DNA from: Hyphomicrobiaceae bacterium
GTDB taxonomy: Bacteria > Pseudomonadota > Alphaproteobacteria > Rhizobiales > JAKIUO01
Reading direction: 5' to 3'
Assembly: GCA_021647535.1 (NCBI GenBank)
Contig: JAKIUO010000194.1
Coordinates: forward strand, 1 to 5,222
DNA: 5,222 nucleotides
The notes beneath the pieces were generated by a model. That model was not told the DNA's origin and did no database searches. It was given only the letters and a program-made list of their open reading frames with translations. Shown in pieces: positions 1-4,269 of this stretch; the stretch's first letter is position 1, and each line of letters begins with the position of its first letter. The position numbers and the translations under genes were made by a program.

Positions 1-12
1 CCCCAATGCCAT
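1..12 (-). CDS. Start of a minus-strand gene running off the left edge (partial)
   Basis: Only the first four codons are inside the window (Met-Ala-Leu-Gly), so no function can be given. The start is called because, read on the minus strand, a full GGAGG Shine-Dalgarno (positions 23 to 19) stands six bases before an ATG (12 to 10). This is among the best ribosome-binding sites in the window, and nothing on the plus strand explains it. The gene would point the same way as the small minus-strand reading frame at 91-288. It could still be chance, because the coding body is not visible. Confidence 0.45.
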
Positions 13-90
13 GATTTTCCTCCAAAAATAGCGGTTTTTGCCGTTTTTTTGAAGCTAACCCATGTCGGAATCGAGGACAGGGTGTCGTGG

Positions 91-288
91 CTAAAATGTG
101 TGTGTATTCATTAGGTTATAAATTTTTCTCCGGACAGTAGTGTGTTCTTCTCTTAACTTCGCAATGCGTTTTGAAAAACCGCTCCAATTGTTTTTGTAAC
201 CATATTTTTCTGCAAGTGTTCGATTTTGCGCCAAGAACTGAAGCTTGGGCAGTAAATTCGCAACGGTCGTCATATTTCCCACTGACAT
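91..288 (-). CDS. Possible small basic protein, 65 aa, unknown function
   Basis: A minus-strand reading frame starts with ATG at 288-286. GGAG lies at 300-297, eight bases upstream, and the frame ends with TAG at 93-91. A longer form could begin at a GTG at 357, but only the ATG at 288 has a ribosome-binding site. The product is strongly basic: the middle and C-terminal part carries KYGYKNN, FSKRIAKLREE and VRRKIYN, which could form amphipathic helices. No signal peptide or membrane segment is seen and I do not recognise a family. It would be transcribed away from the exported-protein gene at 507, with the CCGTCA motif array between the two starts. The surrounding DNA is AT-rich, so a random open frame is a real alternative. 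The plus-strand frame across 245-475 has no comparable start signal and is treated as a shadow. Confidence 0.35.
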   Translation of the reverse strand: MSVGNMTTVANLLPKLQFLAQNRTLAEKYGYKNNWSGFSKRIAKLREEHTTVRRKIYNLMNTHTF

Positions 289-350
289 AGGTAAAACTCC
301 ATTTTTTTTCAGTGTGCAACCAAATAGCGATGGTGAGCAAATACAAAAAG

Positions 351-380
351 CCGTCACGATCCGTCATTTGCCGTCACATG
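351..380. promoter_or_regulatory. Tandem CCGTCA array with 10-bp period, likely protein-binding site
   Basis: Three direct copies of CCGTCA begin at 351, 361 and 371, exactly ten bases apart, so each falls on the same face of the helix. A fourth copy lies at 420-425, and the reverse-oriented TGACGG lies at 460-465. The third copy runs into the perfect palindrome TCACATGTGA (374-383), and GTGACG follows at 388-393. Direct repeats one helical turn apart are typical of cooperative binding by response regulators. The array sits between the divergent starts at 288 (minus) and 507 (plus), so it could control either or both. The repeat pattern is seen directly; the regulatory role and the factor are inferred. 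Confidence 0.45.
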
Positions 381-506
381 TGATTTGGGTGACGAAAAAG
401 CGAAAAAAGGGGTTTCAGGCCGTCATTGCTGCCGGGGTTTTGATGTTGATTGCAATGTCTGACGGCACTCAATGAAAGGTTGCCGACCAAAAGGAGGCGG
501 CCCGAA

Positions 507-971
507 ATGATAAACTTAAAAAACAAACTGTGTGCGACTGCATTGGCATTTGGATTGATGACTGGTTTTTTGGGGAATGCCAAGGCGCATGAGGTTGATG
601 CTGTAGCTGCAACCGCCGTCCCTGTCACCAATGCTGAATACCAGACGGCTTTTGTCAAACCACTGGTTCGCTGCGCCTCAAAAGCTGCCTGCCGCAAGAT
701 CGTCATCGATAAGCTGACGGACTTGAAAACGGAGCTCGTCACTAATTTCATCGACTACATTTGGGAATGGTCAGCAAAACCCGACAACGCTCAATCAGAC
801 AAAGAGTTGAAAGAAAAGCTGCAAGAGCTGGAACGCAGCCTGCGCAAGAGCGGGCGCCACAATCCAAAGGTGCAGCACAAGCTGGATGGTCTTTACGAGC
901 TGCTTTCCAAGACCCTTGGAGGCGATGGCGACAGGTATGAGACAATATTAAGGGCGGTTGGTATTACATAG
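507..971 (+). CDS. Exported protein of unknown function, 154 aa
   Basis: The start is the ATG at 507 because AAGGAGG lies at 491-497, nine bases upstream. The in-frame ATG at 450 would add 19 charged residues ahead of a clear signal peptide and has no such site. Residues 1-27 form the signal peptide: Lys at 5 and 7, a hydrophobic core (about 9-22), then AKA before His28 as a likely signal peptidase I site. The mature protein of about 127 residues is probably periplasmic or secreted. It carries a Cys56-Cys62 pair (CASKAAC) that could form a disulfide. A long charged helical stretch follows, about residues 97-115 (KELKEKLQELERSLRK), with predicted helices on either side. I recognise no family or catalytic motif. 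No T-rich terminator hairpin follows, and galE begins 291 bases later with its own -10 box, so the gene is probably monocistronic. Confidence 0.85.
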   Translation: MINLKNKLCATALAFGLMTGFLGNAKAHEVDAVAATAVPVTNAEYQTAFVKPLVRCASKAACRKIVIDKLTDLKTELVTNFIDYIWEWSAKPDNAQSDKELKEKLQELERSLRKSGRHNPKVQHKLDGLYELLSKTLGGDGDRYETILRAVGIT

Positions 972-1121
972 AGTTAAGTTTATTGTCATTGGTTGGCGCT
1001 ATCAATTCTCAATGCCTTGATTCAGGATGGTGTTTATTGCAATTTGGTGCAGATATGAACTGTATGAGGCCGTCTGAAAAAGAAGAGCGGGGGCCACCCT
1101 GTTCTGTAAAATCATAATATA

Positions 1122-1134
1122 TAGCCAGCGGCTA
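1122..1134. repeat. Short inverted repeat in the gap before galE
   Basis: TAGCC and GGCTA flank a three-base centre (AGC), giving a perfect 5-bp inverted repeat. It lies about 86 bases before the TATAAT box of galE. It has no T-tract, so it is not a convincing terminator. It could be an operator half-site pair or chance. Apart from this and the -10 box I see nothing definite in 972-1262. Confidence 0.2.
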
Positions 1135-1219
1135 CAAGCGATTTGGCTGCTGACGGGTGAATCTCTTTGATCCGACAACGGTTTTTCGCAACCTTTTTTC
1201 GGGTTTTCGAGTGTTTTAA

Positions 1220-1225
1220 TATAAT
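1220..1225 (+). promoter_or_regulatory. Probable galE promoter, -10 box
   Basis: A perfect TATAAT lies 37 bases before the galE start codon, which implies transcription from about 1232 and a leader of about 30 bases. The expected -35 region (about 1196-1202, TTTTCGG) matches TTGACA poorly. Activity may therefore be weak or factor-dependent. Only the -10 match is seen; use as a promoter is inferred. Confidence 0.5.
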
Positions 1226-1262
1226 TGGGTGTTTGACCCGACATTAATTCGAGGAATGACAA

Positions 1263-2258
1263 ATGAGCGTTTTGGTTACCGGCGGAGCGGGCTATATTGG
1301 CAGCCACATGGTCCTTGAACTGCTGGATGGGGGCGAAGAGGTCGTCGTCGTCGATAATCTTTCAACCGGCTTTCGTTGGGCCGTTCCTGATCGCGCCACA
1401 CTGGTTGTTGGCGATGCCGGTGATGTGGAACTGCTTTCAAAAACCATCATCGAGCACAAGGTGGACGCCATTATCCATTTTGCCGGTTCTATCGTCGTGC
1501 CTGAATCTGTGGTCGATCCGCTTGGCTATTACGAGAATAACACCATTAAATCTCGGGCCTTGATGGCTGCAGCTGTGAAAAATGAGGTGAAGCATTTCAT
1601 ATTTTCTTCAACGGCGGCGGTTTATGGTATGCCCGAAGTTGAAAAGGTCAACGAGGAAACACCGCTCAATCCGATTTCGCCCTATGGGTCTTCCAAGCTG
1701 ATGACAGAAATCATGATGAAGGACACGGCGCTCGCCCATGATTTCCATTATGTCGCCCTGCGCTATTTCAATGTGGCAGGAGCCGATCCGGACGGACGGA
1801 CGGGCCAGTCAACTCCCAATGCAACCCATCTGATCAAGATCGCCAGTCAGGCGGCGCTGGGTATGCGCCCCCATATGGATGTTTATGGTACGGATTATGA
1901 GACGCCGGATGGCACCGGTGTGCGCGATTATATTCATGTCACAGATCTGGTGAGGGCCCATTCGGCGGCCTTGAAATATTTGCGAGCTGGTGGCAAAAGC
2001 AAGGCGCTGAATTGCGGCTATGGTCGTGGCTATTCGGTCCTTGAAGTCATTGAAGCGGTGAAAAAGGTGGCGGGCAAGGATTTCGAAGTCAAAATGTCTC
2101 CCCGACGTGCAGGCGATCCCGGCACCTTGATTGCCGAAGCCGGTTTGATCCGGCAAGAACTCGAATGGCAGCCGCAGCTCAACGATCTGGATGTCATCAC
2201 CACCCACGCCCTGGCCTGGGAACACCATCTGATGAAATCGCAGCAAACGCTGAAATAA
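1263..2258 (+). CDS. galE: UDP-glucose 4-epimerase
   Basis: This cytoplasmic enzyme interconverts UDP-glucose and UDP-galactose, with a tightly bound NAD as transient hydride acceptor. It supplies UDP-galactose for surface polysaccharides and serves galactose use. The 331-residue length is normal for this extended short-chain dehydrogenase family. The NAD-binding Rossmann motif is TGGAGYIGSH (residues 6-15). Asp31-Asn32 follows the second strand and NNT lies at 92-94. The catalytic set is Thr117 (in SSTAAVYG), Tyr141 and Lys145 (YGSSK). RYFNVAGA (167-174) and the C-terminal RRAGDP (281-286) are further family marks. The residue matching E. coli Tyr299, which narrows the sugar pocket, is Leu289 here; related alphaproteobacterial ExoB proteins also carry a small aliphatic residue there. 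GAGG at 1251-1254 precedes the ATG by eight bases. The gene stands alone, so its polysaccharide or galactose role cannot be read from its neighbours. Confidence 0.96.
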   Translation: MSVLVTGGAGYIGSHMVLELLDGGEEVVVVDNLSTGFRWAVPDRATLVVGDAGDVELLSKTIIEHKVDAIIHFAGSIVVPESVVDPLGYYENNTIKSRALMAAAVKNEVKHFIFSSTAAVYGMPEVEKVNEETPLNPISPYGSSKLMTEIMMKDTALAHDFHYVALRYFNVAGADPDGRTGQSTPNATHLIKIASQAALGMRPHMDVYGTDYETPDGTGVRDYIHVTDLVRAHSAALKYLRAGGKSKALNCGYGRGYSVLEVIEAVKKVAGKDFEVKMSPRRAGDPGTLIAEAGLIRQELEWQPQLNDLDVITTHALAWEHHLMKSQQTLK

Positions 2259-2355
2259 GGTTGCTGATCAATCCTGGTGGCAGCAAGAAAATGGCCAAAA
2301 TCCACTTATAAAACCCGCTCAGACTGTTCAAACAACCCGAGCGACTTATATCTAA

Positions 2356-2386
2356 TACCAGACCACAAAACTATCGACCTATATCA
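2356..2386. repeat. Left outer inverted-repeat arm
   Basis: It pairs with 2591-2621. Differences fall at 2361/2616 (G-T, still able to pair in RNA), 2362/2615 and 2375/2602. The inner part, CACAAAACTAT and GACCTATATCA, is conserved exactly in both arms. One additional pair (2355/2622) extends the match. Confidence 0.85.
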
Positions 2387-2392
2387 TGGGAT

Positions 2393-2479
2393 CATAGCGG
2401 CTCATATGGCGGGTACACTGTGCGCAGCTCGATACTGGTATCTTGCAAGAACAGTGTACCCGCCATATGAGCCGCTATG
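2393..2479. repeat. Perfect 29-bp inverted repeat with 29-base loop
   Basis: Arms 2393-2421 and 2451-2479 are exact reverse complements over all 29 positions. Each arm contains CATATG and GGGTACAC or its complement. The loop (2422-2450) holds two smaller palindromes, GATAC-TG-GTATC (2430-2441) and TCTTGCAAGA (2441-2450). No T-run follows the right arm, so it is not a classical intrinsic terminator. Perfect identity across 29 bp implies recent origin, active homogenisation or selection on pairing. Confidence 0.95.
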
Positions 2480-2496
2480 CCCCACCCAAAGGGCCG

Positions 2497-2586
2497 GAGG
2501 AACAGGCTTGTCAGCATCGTTGCTCGTTGTTTATGGTACCAGTACCACCGCGAGGAACAAGCGTCTCCCTGACAAACCTGTTCCTC
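2497..2586. repeat. Second hairpin, 18-bp arms with one mismatch
   Basis: Arms 2497-2514 and 2569-2586 pair at 17 of 18 positions; the exception is C2507 against A2576. The 54-base interior holds a small hairpin, TGGTAC-CA-GTACCA (2534-2547). The motif GAGGAACA occurs at 2497 and 2552 in one direction and at 2579-2586 in the other, so the right arm has two possible partners. Confidence 0.85.
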
Positions 2587-2592
2587 GCGGTG
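2546..2592. repeat. Alternative 14-bp perfect hairpin sharing the right arm
   Basis: CACCGCGAGGAACA at 2546-2559 is the exact reverse complement of 2579-2592, with a 19-base loop between. The right arm overlaps that of the 2497-2586 hairpin and the inner end of the right outer arm. The two folds therefore exclude each other. Confidence 0.85.
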
Positions 2593-2621
2593 ATATAGGT
2601 CAATAGTTTTGTGGGTTGGTA
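2591..2621. repeat. Right outer inverted-repeat arm
   Basis: This is the reverse-complement partner of 2356-2386. Its outermost bases, TTGGTA, form the start of the extended -10 box that runs across the element boundary towards the acetyltransferase gene. Confidence 0.85.
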
Positions 2622-2625
2622 TAAT
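2617..2625 (+). promoter_or_regulatory. Extended -10 promoter for the GNAT gene
   Basis: TG, one base, then a perfect TATAAT (2620-2625) form an extended -10 box 56 bases before the GTG start. Extended -10 promoters can work without a good -35, and the candidate here (AGGTCA, 2597-2602, 17 bases upstream) is only partial. The box straddles the right edge of the repeat element, so the element may have created or strengthened this promoter. Predicted transcription starts near 2632. Confidence 0.5.
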
Positions 2626-2681
2626 GTCTGGTTGAATGGTTTTTGCAGAATTTGAGGTGATCCATATGGAAAGGATGCAGT

Positions 2682-3536
2682 GTGATTTTTTCTTTGTTCA
2701 AAAAGAAGCACGATCAAAATGAGGAAGGGGATGCCCCCAGTCAGCGTTTCGTTCGCCCGATGGAGCCAGCGGATATTACGCATGTTTTGGAACTTATCGA
2801 GGAGCATGATGAGGATGATGCCAATGAAGCGGGGGCGTGTTTCGATGATACGCTTCAGGGCATGTTTGTGGCGATTGATGATGGCAAAATTGTTGGTGTC
2901 ACCGGGGCAGACGCCGAACCAGAGACAAGCGATATCGCCTGGTTGTCTTGGACCTATGTTGAAAAAAGTAGCCAGCGTCAGGGCATCGGGCGCTATCTGG
3001 TAAACGGTTTGATCGGCGAGCTGAAAAATGCCGGTATCAGAAAAGTATTTATCTCGACAGGCGATTATGTTGAAGATGGAGAGGATATTTATGCGGCGGC
3101 CAAGGCCTTTTATTATGATCTTGGCGCGCGGCTTGAGATGAAAATTGATGATTATTATGCCAAAGGGGAAGCCCGCTACATATATGGCCTTGATATCGAA
3201 GAGCCTGTAAACGTAGAGCCCCCGGCTCAGAGCGGAAATCTGATTTTTGATGGGCTGGAGGAGGCTGATGAAAGCGCTGATGGTGTGCTTTTGAGCTGGC
3301 GGGAATATAACCCCCAGGAGGATAGCGCTATGGACCCGGCGCAAAAGCTGACAGAATATCTGGATCAGGCGCGCTTGGAAAAGGCCCGTTTTATTGGGGC
3401 TGCCATTCCTTTCGATCTTAGTGAAGGGGCCATCAAAGGACTGAAAAAGAAAGGATTTGTGCAAGTTGGTGAGCTGAAAGATTATTATGCTCCCGGTATT
3501 GCACAGCTTTTCTGGCAAATTATAACGGATAAGTAA
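2682..3536 (+). CDS. GNAT-family N-acetyltransferase with a degenerate second GNAT-like half, 284 aa
   Basis: It probably transfers acetyl from acetyl-CoA to an amine; the substrate is unknown. It starts at GTG 2682: GGAAAGGA (2668-2675) is well placed, a stop lies in frame at 2658, and the next ATG would remove 26 residues. The first module spans about 22-172. It has the acetyl-CoA loop QRQGIG (98-103) after the strand WLSWTYV (87-93), then AFYYDLGA (142-149) and DDYYAKGEARYIYGLDI. A linker rich in acid and proline follows (about 173-200). The C-terminal part ends in LKKKGFVQVGELKDYYAPGI (254-273), which resembles residues 145-163 of the first module, but no QxxGxG loop is seen in it. I infer a tandem GNAT with a decayed second copy. 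The protein is cytoplasmic, acidic and lacks membrane segments. At 284 residues it is nearly twice a single GNAT. A role with the polyamine genes downstream is possible but unproven. Confidence 0.85.
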   Translation: MIFSLFKKKHDQNEEGDAPSQRFVRPMEPADITHVLELIEEHDEDDANEAGACFDDTLQGMFVAIDDGKIVGVTGADAEPETSDIAWLSWTYVEKSSQRQGIGRYLVNGLIGELKNAGIRKVFISTGDYVEDGEDIYAAAKAFYYDLGARLEMKIDDYYAKGEARYIYGLDIEEPVNVEPPAQSGNLIFDGLEEADESADGVLLSWREYNPQEDSAMDPAQKLTEYLDQARLEKARFIGAAIPFDLSEGAIKGLKKKGFVQVGELKDYYAPGIAQLFWQIITDK

Positions 3537-3553
3537 AAGCAGATTATGTTAGC

Positions 3554-3582
3554 TTGAAATTCACAATGGCTAATGCCATTAT
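3554..3582 (+). promoter_or_regulatory. Candidate promoter with overlapping operator-like palindrome
   Basis: TTGAAA (3554-3559) and CATTAT (3577-3582) are 17 bases apart, matching the housekeeping consensus at five and four positions. The perfect inverted repeat AATGGC-TAAT-GCCATT (3565-3580) fills the spacer and overlaps the -10. A repressor bound there would block polymerase. Predicted transcription starts near 3589, leaving a leader of about 63 bases for the gene at 3652. Confidence 0.45.
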
Positions 3583-3598
3583 GTTGTAAATTGCCTGT

Positions 3599-3616
3599 GT
3601 GCACAAAAATGTGCGC
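3599..3616 (+). repeat. Small hairpin in the predicted leader
   Basis: GTGCACA and TGTGCGC pair over seven positions (one G-U) around an AAAA loop. It would lie near the 5' end of the transcript and 35 bases before the start codon. There is no T-tract after it, so it is not a terminator. It could be a leader or mRNA-stability hairpin, or chance. Confidence 0.3.
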
Positions 3617-3651
3617 GTATGGCCCCTATTATCAGATCAGGAGAGAAAATT

Positions 3652-4266
3652 ATGCCGGGTTACCTTAAAGGGGCACTGTTTGCTGCTGTCGCCGGATTTT
3701 TTGTATGGTCGTTTTTGTCTCCTGGACAATCGGACGTAGACCTTGGCAAGGTTCTGGATCGGACACAGCACGCTTTGGTGAACTATAATACATATCTCAA
3801 GAAAAACGGCATTACCGAAGTTAAAAAAGAGCATGTCGGCAGGTTGACCAGCTATGTGCATGAGGTGATGAATGTCGAGCCTGTTTTGTACCAAAATCCC
3901 ATTGGTGTAAAAATGCTGAAGGATGCTTCTTTTGAAGGCTTTGACGATAGCAATGATAATAATGTCAAGGATAGCGACGAGAAAAAGCTGTTCCGGGTGG
4001 AAATAGATTTCGAAGGCAAGCGCCTTATCGCTAGCGATTCGCAGGGCAGTGGCTTTACGGGGTCGGGCCTGATGGCGGGACTTATTGGTGGCATGTTGAT
4101 GGGGCGGCTTATGGGCAATCAGCGCTCTGCCGGGGTGAAACCGGGCAGCATGTCAAGCCGCAAGGTGACTTCGCGCACTGCATACGGACGTTCACGTGCT
4201 GCTTCACGCTCCGCTTCAAGGGCACGCTCCAGCGCCCGCTCCGGTGGTCGGTTTGGCGGTAAATAG
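3652..4266 (+). CDS. Membrane-anchored protein with EF-hand-like loop and Arg/Ser-rich tail, 204 aa
   Basis: Function unknown. The start is ATG 3652, with AGGAGA at 3639-3644; the in-frame ATG at 3619 has no such site and would add 11 residues before the membrane anchor. Residues 5-22 form an N-terminal hydrophobic anchor or uncleaved signal. Residues 25-90 are a mixed, probably helical, extracytoplasmic domain. Residues 99-110 (DSNDNNVKDSDE) fit an EF-hand-type calcium loop with acidic or amide side chains at positions 1, 3, 5, 9 and 12, but lack the usual Gly at position 6. KLFRVEIDFEGKRLIASD (112-129) looks like a beta hairpin. A Gly/Met-rich hydrophobic segment (134-155, GLMAGLIGGMLMGRLMG) may be a second membrane span. 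The tail (156-204) is strongly basic, with repeated SR, AR and SGGR. The spermidine synthase gene follows after three bases, so the two are almost certainly cotranscribed. A helper or partner of that enzyme is a reasonable inference. Confidence 0.85.
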   Translation: MPGYLKGALFAAVAGFFVWSFLSPGQSDVDLGKVLDRTQHALVNYNTYLKKNGITEVKKEHVGRLTSYVHEVMNVEPVLYQNPIGVKMLKDASFEGFDDSNDNNVKDSDEKKLFRVEIDFEGKRLIASDSQGSGFTGSGLMAGLIGGMLMGRLMGNQRSAGVKPGSMSSRKVTSRTAYGRSRAASRSASRARSSARSGGRFGGK

Positions 4267-4269
4267 CCG

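Larger units (their letters stand above)
2356..2621. mobile_element. Composite inverted-repeat (MITE-like) element, non-coding
   Basis: About 266 bp between galE and the acetyltransferase gene are bounded by 31-bp arms (2356-2386 and 2591-2621). These match as inverted repeats at 28 of 31 positions, and one of the three differences still allows a G-U pair. Inside lie two further large hairpins, 2393-2479 and 2497-2586. No open reading frame inside resembles a transposase, so if mobile it would depend on an enzyme supplied elsewhere. TAA flanks both outer ends (2353-2355 and 2622-2624), a possible but weak 3-bp target duplication. I do not recognise a named family. As RNA the whole would fold into a closed three-way junction. 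A structured RNA or a long transcription-ending barrier after galE are alternatives to a mobile element. Confidence 0.6.

Noticed and set aside
31..52. GCGG-TTTTT-GCCG followed by a T-run near the left edge as a terminator
   Set aside because: The possible stem is only three or four pairs. The T-run is suggestive, but the hairpin is not credible.
374..751. Minus-strand open frame of 125 codons opposite the exported-protein gene
   Set aside because: It lies opposite a well-supported gene with a signal peptide and a strong Shine-Dalgarno; it is a shadow.
1069..1078. GCCGTCTGAA, identical to the 10-base Neisseria DNA uptake sequence
   Set aside because: It occurs once in the window, lacks the full 12-base form, and the genes look alphaproteobacterial. 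A chance match is the simplest explanation.
2261..2286. TTGCTG ... CAGCAA hairpin just after galE as a terminator
   Set aside because: The stem is only 6 bp with a 14-base loop and no T-run follows, which is too weak to call.
2277..2606. Plus-strand open frame of 109 codons after galE
   Set aside because: It reads through the nested inverted repeats, so its sequence is dictated by the palindromes, and no start signal or protein-like pattern supports it.
2511..3518. Long minus-strand open frame of 335 codons opposite the acetyltransferase gene
   Set aside because: It is antisense to a gene with clear GNAT motifs, begins late with no ribosome-binding site, has no recognisable domain and ends inside the repeat element.
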